Assembly (NCBI GenBank): GCA_030063045.1
Contig: JAQSEB010000023.1
Coordinates: forward strand, 4,402,001 to 4,466,000
DNA: 64,000 nt
DNA from: Pratylenchus scribneri
Lineage: Eukaryota > Nematoda > Chromadorea > Rhabditida > Pratylenchidae
Direction of reading: 5' to 3'
Made by a program: the position numbers and the translations under genes. This document shows, piece after piece, positions 50,593 to 63,128 of the stretch. The notes below the pieces were generated by a model, which worked only from the letters and a program-made list of their open reading frames with translations, did not search any database and was not told where the DNA came from. Within the stretch, counting starts at the first letter, position 1; each line of letters begins with the position of its first letter.

Positions 50593-53500
50593 GAAAAATC
50601 AAAGGCCTTAAAAAGAAAAATTAATAATTTCAAACTGAGGGCTGAAAAGCAACCACAACGGGAGGGACATAGATTATTGAATGCTGATAACACAAAAGAA
50701 TTGGTGATGGCATCAAAAACGGCGGCTACAACTACAACCAGCCTGAAAACATCGACCAATGATGAAAATGGCACAGAAGCGACAACAGCAACGGCTTTCA
50801 CGCCGGAACAACTGCAACAACTCCTCATTCAATTGTTGCCCTATAATCAAATGAAAAACGAGGAAAAGGTAGATTAGAAGAATGCATATTAATTAGTAGG
50901 GATTTTTGGTTTTCGGAAAATTAATTCATATTAATTGTTCTTTTATAGGATCAAAATCAGCAGCCGGAAGATGATGATGAAGTTAGCGACCGACTAATTA
51001 TTGCAGACGAAAATGATGATGAAATGGAGGAAATGACTGAAAAAACGGCTGCCGATAAAAGAGAAAATGCATCGTCGATGAATGCGCACCTGCGCCAAAT
51101 ATCCAATGGACAAAAGCATTTGATGGCCGATGAACAGTTTCTGGCGGCTGGGCCTTCCAACACAACTGCTGGAAATGGAAACGACGATGCAACCAACAAT
51201 GATGGTGCCAGTGAGTGACAATTTTCATACTTTTACCATTTCCTATTTGGGTAACCTTTTATTCTGGCAAAAATAGAAAAATGTTAAAAAAAAGTCTGGG
51301 CTCTGGGGGTATTTTCAAATGGATAGAATTGAATAAAAATGGATGGACCATTTTATTCTTTGTGGTGGTTGTTAAATTTGCCGCTGGCTTTTTTGCAATA
51401 AAGTACTTTGACCGATGCTAAAATGCTTTTTTACCATAAATTTCCATTTCATTTTTGATCGCTAAAATGGTTCGATGTCCTCAGTAGTTCCCATTCCTTT
51501 TTCTATCCAATTGTTCCATTCATTTCCCACTTTTCATTTGATCAGTAAAAATAGGAAAAAAGATGAAATGAATAGGCAAAATTTGTTCTGAGAAAATGAC
51601 ACAACAAATCAAAAATATTGCATTTTATTTATTGGGAATAGTAAAAATAATGGGAATAAATTATTTGGATATTCAATTGTGGGCAGCAGCTCAACAAATA
51701 AAATAAATGTTGATTGGATATGGCCAAGGCCAAGATGGGCTAAGCAGATTTTTGGATTGGACAAAAACAAGAAAAATGGATGTTGACTGAGAATTACATT
51801 TTTATTATTATTATTATTACATGGTGGAAAAAGTGGCAAATTGAATTATTTATTATTTTCCCCACATTTATTTAGTATTCATTTTTGAAATATTTAAAAT
51901 ATTTTAGTAATATAAAAATGTTGAAATTTTTTAAAATTTTCATCCTTTAATAGTGCAAAATTGTAATAATATTTTGGGGAATTGTACAAAATACAAATGA
52001 TGAAAATTAAAATCAAGAAAAAAAATCAAAAGGAAAAATAAAATTTGCCTTCCTCCATCCAAACTTAATCCCCTCATTTCCCCCTCCATTCAAATCCATT
52101 CATTTCTTGGAAAAATGCTAAATGGATTTTTTTATTCCCGTCCATTTCCTCTTTAAATTCTGCTTAAATCACTCTTAAATATTCCTTTTTTCCATCATTT
52201 CAGCCGAATCACTGGCCAATTTGTCGAATGGCCAAACATTCCCTGAATTGTTGAGCAAAACAGCAGCCAAACGTAAATTACACCAAACACAAACGAGGAA
52301 ACGACCCGACAAAGGAGGAGGAGGGGAAAAAGGCAACATTGGGAATCAAAACTCATCAAATAATCAACAAAAATCATTGCAGAATAAAAAGGTGGGTCAC
52401 TCAAATGTGAACAAATTTTGCCATTCATTTTAAAATGAATTTATGGATAAATTTAATAAATGTTTAGCCCTAATTCCATAATTCACAAACACAAGCTAAA
52501 TTTTTAGAAAAATTTGATTCATTTTAAACCACAAAAACATCAATCAAAAATTTTTATAAATTTATTTGGTAAATATCGTTTTGAGGTCCCAGATTCGAAA
52601 TCAGATAAATGATATACCATTTGATAGAGCTCGACTAGCTGAGTCCGAAAATGTAAGTAATTTTAGCGCGCTTGAGTTTTGGGTCAAGTTATGGCCAATA
52701 AAAAATTTTCCCTTAAAAGTGAAGGGTCCCCCATTGGATCGAAAATTTTCAAAAAATTTTTTTGGGACATATTATAGCTCAATCGACGCGGTTCGATAAG
52801 CAGAGTCCGAATCTGTGATTTGTTTCGCCTTAAACTCAAAATTAAAAAGTTATGACCATTTTTATCTCGCTGGAATGTGTTGGAACTGCGGAGGTAATGT
52901 AAGAGTGGTCTCCGGAGTGTGCGTAGCCGAAGCGCGGGAACTGGACGAGCTTGTGGCGAGCGAAGCGAGCCACAAGCTCGTCTGGTCGCGCGGAGGCGGA
53001 GCACACGGAGGAGACCACTCTGAAATGCCCACCGGAGCAGTTCCAATCCGTATTTCCTTTGCGCAACTGTAACTTTTTTATTTTGAATTTTTATGCAAAA
53101 CCGATTACAGATTCGTGCTCTGCTCATCGAGTCGCTTCGAATGATATATAATATGGCCGAAAAAAATTTTTGAAATTTTTCGACCGAAAGGGGGGACCCT
53201 TCACTTTTACGATTTTTTTATGGCCATAACTTGGCCCAAAGTGCAAGCGCGCTGAAATTTTTTATATTTTCTAACTCAACTCGTCGAGCTCTATCGATTG
53301 GTATATCATTTGCTTGATTTCGAGTCTGGGACCTCAGAACGATATTTTCCATTTATTTTTTTGCAATTCATAAAGAAAAATTGAGCATTAATGAATCCAT
53401 TGTAATTCCCACGTGATTCAGATCAGAATGTCATCCACTAAAGGATTTCATAATTAAATTTAAATTCACAAAATAATAAAATAAAAATTAGTCATCCTTG

Positions 53501-56500
53501 GGGAATGAAATGAAATGCCCATTGGCCCCCCATTATTTCTTAAAATTCAAAGGAGGGAAAGTGTGGACAATGTTGACTCGGCCATTTCATTTCATTTTTG
53601 CTGATTCATTGCTCCTCCTACCTTCCTCCTCCCTTTCCCCTCCTTCCTTCCTTCCCATCTTTCACGTCTTCTAAATAAGGCCAAAAGGGGAATTCAACAC
53701 AGACACCGACACTGACACTCGTTCCCAACCGCCTTTTCCTTTTTTTGCGGCTGTCCCTTTATACAAATTAAAACATTACTTTTTTCCCTGTATTCGAAAT
53801 CACGGCGGCTGGTTACTATTTATTTATTATTATTCTCGATGGGTGATTCCCACAAAAAATTCAATCATCATCGTAAAAAATAAAAACATAACCCAAAAAT
53901 GGCGACTTAAAAATTTTGAAGATTACACCGGAAATTCATTTAAATTGGTTGAATCATTAGTCAATTTTTTATTATTATTTATTACATTCCACCAAAATGA
54001 ATTTATTCCCGAATTTTTTCTCTTAAAAGATGTAAAAATTCTTTGAATAATTCCAATATTTTCCCCTAAATTTTCAAAATTTATTTAAAATTGATAAATC
54101 ATTTTTACCAGTTATTAATTAATATAATAAAATTATTATTTTTCCAGAAGAAATCCACAACGAATTTCGTCCAAAAAGGCCAAATTCAATTGAACCAATC
54201 TTCGCCTTCTTCACAACAAATTGCTTCATTGCCATTTTCCCCCAATTTTGGTGGCCAACAATTGACCGAATTATTCAGTGCCGGCATTCAAAATTTGCTC
54301 ACATTGGGCGGCCAATCCACAATTGACCAAACCAACAATTCCAATAATAATCCATTGGCCAACATTTCTGTGGAGGAACTTGGCCGAATGGTGATGGAAC
54401 AAATGTGCAAAGAGGTGGGTCCATCCATCCAAATTGGAGTGATAAAAATTATAAACAAAAAGGCAAACGTGCAGAATTGTGGTCTGCCTGGGATTTGATT
54501 GTAAAATTATGGTAAACACATTTTTAAAGGTAATTGGGGGCGTAGAAAACGATTCTGAACTCGGATTTTTGATATCTTACCATCTTGGTAAGATAATGCC
54601 AACTTTTACCATGAAAAAGCAAAGGGGGGGGGGGGGACCAAGGGCATTTTTGGTGAAAATTTCTGTAGGGTCAAATAATAGCTCAATCAACGCAGCTCGT
54701 CGAGAGGAATCGAATGGTACTATTTTTATTAAATAATATTGCAATATAGGCAAGTTATGACCAAATGAAATATTTGTCTTGATAAGATATTTTGACGTCT
54801 AACTTGCCTATATTGCAATATTATTTAATAAAAATAGTACCATTCGATTCCTCTCGACGAGCTGCGTTGATTGAGCTATTATTTGACCCTACAAAAATTT
54901 TCACCAAAAATGCCCTTGGTCCCCCCCCCCTTTGCTTTTTCATGGTAAAAGTTGGCATTATCTTACCAAGATGGTAAGATATCAAAAATCCGAGTTCAGA
55001 ATCGTTTTCACGCCCCCAATTACCTTTAAAAATGTGTTTACCATAATTTTACAATCAAATCCCAGGCAGACCACAATTCTGCACGTTTGCCAACAAAAAT
55101 ATTTTATGAATTTTAAGAATCCCTATTTTCACGAATATTCCGGGATCTTAATGAAATTTTATAAAAAATAAATTTGAAACAATCTTTCCTTCAACCTTAA
55201 TTTTTTTCTCATTAAATCTAGGGCAGGCTTAAAAAGATAATATTATTAAAAAAAAATTTAAAACAGATCGGTGATCAAGCACAACAAATCATGGCACAAT
55301 TAGCCGAAATTCAGCCGGATGCCACACAGGAGGAATTGATGAACGCAGTTGCCTTGACAATGTCTGGCCAATTTGGCCTCATCGCCGATCCAAATCAAAC
55401 GCAAAATGGCCAAATGGGAGGGAATATTGCTGCCAACCAAAGCCAAATGGAATTATGCAACCAAAATCAACAACAATTTTGGCAATCCATCCAATTGGGA
55501 TTGGTCCAAGCAATGATGGCAGCATCCATGAATGGTGGAATGACTGGAGAAAAGGACGATTCCGGCATTGTTGCGGACCAAAATGGGATGGAAGAGGATG
55601 TGGAACAAATTGATGCAGCAATTCAACGGCAAGAAGAAGCATTTGGGTGAGTTTTGGGAATTCCAAAAAAATGTTAAACAATCTCATTCAATTTCATTAA
55701 ACAATTTTATCAAAAAATAGAAACCAACTTTTTTTTTATCAAATTTCACGCAACAATTGCAATTTTAATCCAAAACAATCCTCCATAGCAACGCAACAAT
55801 GGATTTCACATACATTAGTGGCCATCTCACTCACTCGGCCCCAATACCAATATGACTCATTTTGATGTGTTGATTCATTCACATATTTTTCATTCATTTT
55901 TGTTTCAATTTATTCCCAGAGGTCACATCTCACATCCCCCCTTCCCTCCCCAACAAAATCGACCAATCATCTTTTTGCCTTTCAAAATGACCCGATAGGA
56001 TTACAGTATTCTTTTTTAGTCAATAGGTAGCCTTTTTATTCATATGTATAGCAATAGCAATGCCCTATTAAATTCAAATAAAGATGATTGATAATATTAT
56101 TTCTCATTTTAAAATACAAATATTTGGGCAAATTAACATTTTTTTTTATTTATATTTAATATTTTTTTTATAACAGACAACAACAATTACAAGCATTGGC
56201 TGAATGTTTTTCGATGGCAATGGCCAACAATGGCAATTTGAATGATGAAAGTGTTGATCGTCACGGGGAATTGTTCAACGCAATGCTTCATCAAAAACAG
56301 CAAAATGGCGAGAACAATGCAAAAAAACCTGGGCAAAAAAGAATGGCATCAAAAACAGGTGGGAATAAAAAATTTTAACAAATATTATTTACCATTTACC
56401 ATTAATTGGTAACCATGCAAAAATATAAAACATTTTTTACTCTTTTAATTAATTAATTGGATTTCCCTTTAATCCTTATTTTTTAAAACCTGAATCTATC

Positions 56501-59500
56501 AAAAAAAGAAATCAGCGAGCATTAATTAATCATCATTACAAACCTAATCCAATTTTCCAATATTATGTTTTCATCCTCAAAATGTTATATATATTTAATT
56601 TTCCCAATCCTGCATCAATTCAACCTCAATTTCCGTTCATTCTGAATAATTTCGCCCTCAAAAAAGGTGTGGTGAATTGTGGAGGTCGAGGTCGTTGTTG
56701 TGAGGGAAAATTACACTATTTGCGCCCCCCCCCCCCCCTTCCACCCCATTCACATTCATTCATTCATCGATCTTCTTCCAAACAACCACTTCTTCTCTTA
56801 TTTTGGGCATACAATCAGTCAGTCTCCTGCTGAGTTTACGCACAATCTAAAATTTTAGATTGAATTTTGAGCTGCGCACAAAAACAGGATTTTCCCCACC
56901 AAAACTATTTCCAATTATTTAGGCCCTCCTTAAATTCAAAACAACAATTTTCTCTTATTTGAGAAACATTTAAAATAAAATGAATTATTTTTAATATTTA
57001 GCTCCAACAAGCAACGGGCACACGCATAACCAGAATCCATCAACTTTGAATCCATCATTGCCCCAAGCATCATCATTTATCCCAAAAAACGAAGACAATG
57101 ATCAAAATGTTGGGGACCAACAAAAAAGGCATCATCAATCTTCCATCATAAATCAACCGGCAGAAGAATTGACAAAATTATTCAACAATCAATTTATTTG
57201 CGGCCATCAAAATGATCAATCCCCCCAATTGCACATTTGTCGACCCAATTCGGCCCAATCTTCGTCCACAACAATTTCCTCATCAGCCGCATCATCCGCT
57301 TTCAGTCCATCATTGGCTAATCAACAATGGGATACGGCAATGGGAGCCGCAGCAATGGCCGAAATGTGCCAACAATTCTTCCAACAATCAACGAATATTG
57401 GCGAAATTGAACAAAATCAGCAGCAACAAATGTTGGCCATCCAAATGCTCTCACAAATGCTCAATGGCAGTCAACAGCCTCAACCAACAAATGATCCAGC
57501 TGCTGCATTTGCGGCAATGCTATTGAATGGTTGTGCTCAACAACAACAACAATTTGGTGGAACAGTTGATCCTACTGCCGAATTATTATTGCAACAGCAG
57601 ACATTTAACGGTGGGTATAATTTGAATGGGAATTAAAATTAATATATTTCAAGATTTTTCAGTACCCACATCAATTTTGGCAACAATGGTGGACCAATCC
57701 CAACAACAACAAAAATCCAAAATAACCCATAAGCCGGCAATTGTGCCAAATCCAATGTTTTCTCATAATCAGCCAATCAAATCGGAATCAAAAGATGAAA
57801 TGGACCAACAATCACATCTTTTGCATTTGACAAATGAGAATAGAAATGGCATGGGAAGCCATCATTTTGGAATTGAAAATAAAGGTGGGTTGAAAATGAA
57901 TTTATTTATTCTGACATTATCCATCAAAATATTTAAATTTTACTTCTTTATAAAAACTATTAACATTTGCTTTAATCTAATTATAATCAATTTTAAAATA
58001 GGTTCAAACCCTGCAAATGCATTGATGTTCTTGAAGAGGGAAACGACGGCAGCAGATTCAATAGGGGATGACCACTTAAATGGCAGCAATCGTCGAAAGA
58101 AACCGCGCGAAGGACGGGTTCGAATTGGTTCACAAGGCGCATCCACACTCTCAACAACCACAAATGTTCCTTTGTCCACCTCTACATTAGTGCCAGGGAT
58201 TGCTGGGACATTGACGGCTAAAAATGAAAAATCGCTGGGTGCTTTGCTCTTGCAAAATCCTGAAGGTGCGGAACGAGTGGAAGAGTTGAAAGAATTGGAG
58301 GAATTCGCAAATTCATTTAAGAAATTGCGAATTAAACATGGTAAATTGGAAATAGGGTAATAATGACATTTGATATATTTATTCAGGTTTTACCCAAGGC
58401 GATGTGGGCGTTGCACTTGGCAAACGATATGGGACAGATTTCTCACAAACAAGTGAGTTTTATTGTTTTTCAATTATTTTCTAATTTCCTAAAAATTACA
58501 AAATGTTGCATTTCCTAAAAAAGTGTATACCTAAATAAAATAAAAGGGAAATTGCTTTGATTTTCATGAGGGAAGAAGATGGTATTCCGAAATTCATGAC
58601 TAAGATTTCCGTTTCATATTTACAAAAAAAGTTTTCCGGAAGGATTGTAATTGTAATTAAAAATTTTACAAAGGATTGTAATTGTAATTGAATGTTTTAC
58701 AAAGGATTGTAATTGTAATTGAATGTTTTACAAAGGATTGTAATTGTAATTGAATGTTTTACAAAGGATTGTAATTGTAATTGAATGTTTTACAAAGGAT
58801 TGTAATTGTAATTGGATGTTTTACAAAGGATTGTAATTGTAATTGGATGTTTTACAAAGGATTGTAATTGTAATTGAATGTTTTACAAAGGATTGTAATT
58901 GTAATTGAATGTTTTACAAAGGATTGCAATTGTAATTGGATGTTTTACAAAGGATTGTAATTGTAATTGGATGTTTTACAAAGGATTGTAATTGTAATTG
59001 AATGTTTTACAAAGGATTGCAATTGTAATTGGATGTTTTACAAAGGATTGTAACTGTAATTGGATGTTTTACAAAGGATTGTAATTGTAATTGAATGTTT
59101 TACAAAGGATTGTAATTGTAATTGGATGTTTTACAAAGGATTGTAATTGTAATTGAATGTTTTACAAAGGATTGCAATTGTAATTGGATGTTTTACAAAG
59201 GATTGTAATTGTAATTGGATGTTTTACAAAGGATTGTAATTGTAATTGGATGTTTTACAAAGGATTATAATTAAACAAATATTTTCATAGAAGATTAAAA
59301 TATACTAATGAATCCATTTCCAGCGATTTCCCGTTTCGAAGCATTGAATTTGTCATTCAAAAATATGTGCAAATTGCGTCCATTGCTCCAGGATTGGCTG
59401 ACCGAGACTGAACGTTTGTTGGGCGCCGGTGCCACTGTTCAAGATGTGATGGAGGGAATTGCCCTTCAACGTGTCGCTGTTCAACAGGCAAAACAGAAGG

Positions 59501-61817
59501 AGGCGGCCTCCTCTGAACAACCAAAAGTGGCATCAACAAATGCTCAACAACAGGTGCCTCAAAATTTGAATGAAAGTTTGGGAATGATGCTTGCCCGCGC
59601 CCAATTGGCCGAATCCCTTCAAATGGGTCGCCATCGCCTTTCCCCAATTACACCTCAGATTTTCCCTAGGAAATCCCCACTTCGTTTACCCCCTTCAAAT
59701 GGTCATTTTATCAAACCATTTTCTTTACCGCCTCTTCCAATTCCATCGAATGATTCAATTAATCCTCCGAATCCACTTCTCCCAAATTCCTCCTCTTCCC
59801 TTTCTCAATTTTCATCCCCTTCCAATTGGCCACCAATTCGCCGAACTCCACTTCCCCTTCCATCTTCACAATTTCCACCCAATTTGGCCTCATCCAAAAA
59901 TTATTCATTTGCCTATTTACTCTCAAATCCCCATCCAAATTCGTTGGATTTTCTCATTCGCATTCAACGTTTCCCATACATTGATGGCCAAGAGGAGGAT
60001 GGCCTCAACATTCGCAAAAACATTGAATTGAAATGGACAAATGGAAGAAGAAGAAACATTTGGCAACGAATTTTTGATTTATTTTCACAATGGTGGAATG
60101 GATTATGGCAAAAGAAGCAACAATATTCTTCCAAATTTAAAAGAAGAAAGCATTCGGAAGAGGATGATCAAATTGAACGGCAATTGGTGGCAGAATATGC
60201 CCGAAAAATGAAGAGGAAATATCCAATAATCAGCAAATTGGAAGAAAATGAAGCCAAATTTGTTGAAATTGAAGAAGAAGAGGAATTGATCACCAAAAAA
60301 GAAGAAAAACATCCAATTTTGCCATTGATTTTGGAAGAAGAAAACGATGCGGAAGAATCATCTTCTTCATCTCCTCCCACACCCAAAATCGACACCGACG
60401 TGCCAACCATTTCGGAATGGCCTGAAGGCAATCAGGCAGCCCAAGATGATCCATTCGCCACACATTGGAACAATTTGCAGTGGAATGGCCAAGAGCGACC
60501 TCTTCAAGTGGATTTAGGCTACGATGATCAGTCGAAAAGTTTTTGGAACACGGATTGGTGGAACAATGCTAAATGGTGTGCTGGACCGGCTTACCATGAA
60601 TTAATTGGCGCAATGGAACATTCATCCACCTATGCCAATGAGGATTTGAGTACGGGTGCCTGGAATCCGGTTGAATGGCGCGGTGCCCAATTCGAACAAG
60701 GCGATGAGGGGGAGGAAGGCAATGAAAGGCCAACTTTGACATTGTTTGCCGCTGCCGCCATCGGATTGGATGCGGCCACCGCAATTGGATTTGGCGCCGA
60801 TGGGGATGTTGAACAAGGACAAGAGGAGTTGGAATGGTTTCATGGCACAGCGGATACACATTAATATTTTGGCATTCAAGCTTCATCGATGGCAAGTCAT
60901 TGACGAATTCATTGTCAAAATTGACTTCAAAATTCAAAACATCCATTATTTTCCCAAATTTTGTCAAGTTTCATTCTTATTGAATGTAATCCTTATTATC
61001 TTAATATAACTTCTTTAGCTTTTCCCAAATGTTTACCTCAAATCACTTCACCAAATTTTTTGCTTTATATTTTTCTGAATAAATTAGTATTAATCCAACG
61101 AATCTATCCTCAATTCTTTTTAAATTTTGCCCAATTCAAAAAATTTTCACACCCAAAAGTTGCCAAATTTCGCCCCCAAAAACGATATAAACAAATTTTG
61201 AATATTGTTTTCATTCTTTTTCAAATGGAATAAATATTTTTACATTATTTTGGTGTGAAAGCTTTTAATGATTTTCTGGATTTTTCTGGCCCTTTCGGAA
61301 AAATGAGGCAATTGGTGGGTGCAAGCATCGGAATCGGAGTGTTCAAAATTTTAAATATTTATTTCCAATCCCAAATTGTTAGAATTTCTCCGAATTGATG
61401 GCCACATCTCATCAATTCATTGACCAACAACAAATTTTGAATGGAATTATGGCCGCAACAATTGGCCACGGCGGCAATGATCAAAAGGGGGAGGCAACGG
61501 GCATCGGTGGTGGTCCAATGATTCCTCCATTCAAAAAACGACGGAAACGCACAAATTTGGATTCAAACCAGAAAATGTCATTGGATGCACATTTCCGGAT
61601 GGACCCGTAAAATTTTAATAAATTAATTTTATTTTTTAATGTTTATTTTTCCAGACGCCCTGACAATAGCCGAATGAATGAAATTGCTCGAATATTGGAT
61701 TTGGATCAAGATGTAGGAAATTAATTTATTTTTATACAAATAATTATACATTTTTTTTCCGTTTAGGTTGTCCGTGTTTGGTTTTGCAATCGACGTCAGA
61801 AATTGCGTAAAGTTTGA
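50593..61817 (+). CDS. ceh-18: Class II POU homeobox transcription factor (Oct / ceh-18 type)
   Basis: Exons read are 50593-50868, 50949-51210, 52204-52391, 54148-54414, 55267-55646, 56177-56358, 57002-57610, 57663-57894, 58002-58340, 58387-58452, 59324-59553 (end inferred), 61383-61606, 61655-61712 and 61767-61817, all phase-compatible. The long N-terminal part is Gln/Asn/Ser-rich, typical of activation regions. The POU-specific domain runs [20 protein letters not shown]...[20 protein letters not shown]...LRPLLQDWL, with the class II wording. The homeodomain follows after [11 protein letters not shown] and ends [16 protein letters not shown]. First in-frame ATG in the first exon is 50707, but the frame is open back to the acceptor, so an earlier exon or trans-splicing is possible. 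Introns carry two foldback elements and a 31-bp array. The symbol is by class, not proven orthology. Confidence 0.9.
52571..53347. mobile_element. Foldback element, family B, in POU intron
   Basis: A 777-bp inverted repeat with ends AAATATCGTTTTGAGGTCCC and a near-complement. The arms decay toward a GC-rich centre, where GACGAGCTTGTGGC and GCCACAAGCTCGTC flank GAGCGAAGC (about 52945-52983). The sequence differs from family A although the layout is the same. Non-autonomous; lies wholly in the 52392-54147 intron. Confidence 0.75.
54462..55091. mobile_element. Foldback transposon, family A copy 2, in POU intron
   Basis: 630 bp, with ends GGCAAACGTGCAGAATTGTG and complement, and arms of about 290 bp with few mismatches. 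It is clearly homologous to 549-1174, including the long G/C run in each arm and the block GCAGCTCGTCGAGAGGAAT. It is better preserved than copy 1. It lies in the intron 54415-55266. Confidence 0.88.
58640..59270. repeat. 31-bp tandem repeat array in POU intron
   Basis: About 20 copies of a unit with period 31, core TTTTACAAAGGATTGTAATT then GTAATTG[A/G]ATG. Units alternate GAATG and GGATG, and a few have GTAATT changed to GCAATT. It fills most of the intron (58453-59323) that splits the POU-specific domain between SQT and TISRF. Confidence 0.95.
59554..60864 (+). CDS. Long open frame between POU-specific and homeodomain exons (alternative 3' exon or nested gene)
   Basis: The exon starting at 59324 stays open without a splice until the stop at 60864, adding about 436 codons past the inferred donor at 59553. 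The added part has a Pro/Ser/Leu-rich stretch, a Trp-rich segment ([18 protein letters not shown]), a Lys/Arg/Glu-rich acidic part, and a second Trp-rich part ([28 protein letters not shown]). AATAAA signals follow at about 61079 and 61230. Retention would give a protein with the POU-specific domain but no homeodomain. An internal ATG ([12 protein letters not shown], about 59622) could instead start a nested gene. No family recognised. Confidence 0.5.
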   Translation: MPQNLNESLGMMLARAQLAESLQMGRHRLSPITPQIFPRKSPLRLPPSNGHFIKPFSLPPLPIPSNDSINPPNPLLPNSSSSLSQFSSPSNWPPIRRTPLPLPSSQFPPNLASSKNYSFAYLLSNPHPNSLDFLIRIQRFPYIDGQEEDGLNIRKNIELKWTNGRRRNIWQRIFDLFSQWWNGLWQKKQQYSSKFKRRKHSEEDDQIERQLVAEYARKMKRKYPIISKLEENEAKFVEIEEEEELITKKEEKHPILPLILEEENDAEESSSSSPPTPKIDTDVPTISEWPEGNQAAQDDPFATHWNNLQWNGQERPLQVDLGYDDQSKSFWNTDWWNNAKWCAGPAYHELIGAMEHSSTYANEDLSTGAWNPVEWRGAQFEQGDEGEEGNERPTLTLFAAAAIGLDAATAIGFGADGDVEQGQEELEWFHGTADTH

Positions 61818-63128
61818 GTGCTCCAACCATCAACAAAACAAAATCTCAAATCATTTTTCCTCATCAGTTTTTCCGAATCCATATTACCTCCCTTTTTGAC
61901 TTTCTTTGCTCTTTTTCTCCAAGCAAAATTGCCTATTTTCTTCAATGCTTATAATAAAATTCAATATTTTTAATTTGAATAAAAATAATCCTCCCACTTT
62001 GTCCATCAAAAAATATTTGTGCCTTTTTTCTCATCCAAATCCGTCCACTTTCCATTTTCAAATCCATCCAAATTGCTTTTATTTGTTTCTTTCCACCAAA
62101 AATTGCTTGTGGCCATCATCAACAAAGTATGCCTTTTTTTTATCTTCTTCAAAGACATTTATGATTTATCCTCCCCAAAACCACTTATTACCGAGTAAAA
62201 TAATCGCCGCCGACAATTCGCCTCCCAATCCCAATTCATTCATTCATTTCCCTCTTAATCAAAATATTTCCCTACCCGGAGTGCTTTCATTCTAGTCATC
62301 CTCCGTCCGACCTTAACCTCCCTAAATTTATGCCCTCTTTCCCATTCAAATACATCCATAAATAATTAAAATGGCTCATCAAAAATGAAAAATTCGGTTT
62401 TTGTTCCATTATAAATCATTAATTATATCCTCCAATATATTTCGGCTGGAAGAATTAATCCTCCAAAGACAACAATGAATGTTCACCGGTTCTTCGATTG
62501 ATCAAAGCCAGCAAAAAAGAAATGAATTCGATTGAATATCCTCTCCATATTTTATTTGCATTTTTCACGATTTTTAATGCTTTTCGGATTAATTCATTCA
62601 ATACATTTGCATTGCATTCAATTACTCAATAATAATTGGATTTTATTTTTATCCGAAGAAATGTTGAATAAATTTATGAAAAATTTACATTGCAAATTTG
62701 ATTTTGTCCACAATTTGCCTAATCATTCTCGAAATTCGAGAATGAGGGACGGAATCGTCTTACTGTAGAGGTAATTTTGTAAATAAAAAAATAAAATTTG
62801 GCATTCCATCCATATCGAAAAATAGTGTTTCCTAGAGAAAAAAAACCAATAAAACAAAACATTGCAAAAATTTGCTTCTCTTCCAAATTTGGCGCGATAA
62901 ACGCCATTTAAACTTTTTCCCCCTGTTATAAACAGCCCCACCACTGTTCCTGTTATTAAAACAAAGTCGAAAACAGGGCCTGTTTCCCTGTTATTAAAAG
63001 AGCCCAAAAATGAGAAATTCGCTTTGAACTAATTGTGTATTTTAGAACACTGCAAGGGCGGGCTGTGGCATTAACTTTTTAATTAACAAAAAAGGCAGGC
63101 GTCTGCGTTTAATTTTTAACAAAACAAA
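61818..63128. promoter_or_regulatory. Intergenic region and MCM5 promoter with E2F-like site
   Basis: TTTGGCGCGA at 62888-62897 matches the E2F/DP consensus and lies about 235 bp upstream of the MCM5 ATG. A palindrome AAACAGGGCCTGTTT is at about 62974-62988. Octamers (ATTTGCAT) lie at 62554 and 62605. The rest is AT-rich without a supported gene. Confidence 0.55.

Noticed and set aside
52684..53151. Overlapping frames of 66-147 codons on both strands
   Set aside because: They are mirror readings of the arms and core of foldback family B.
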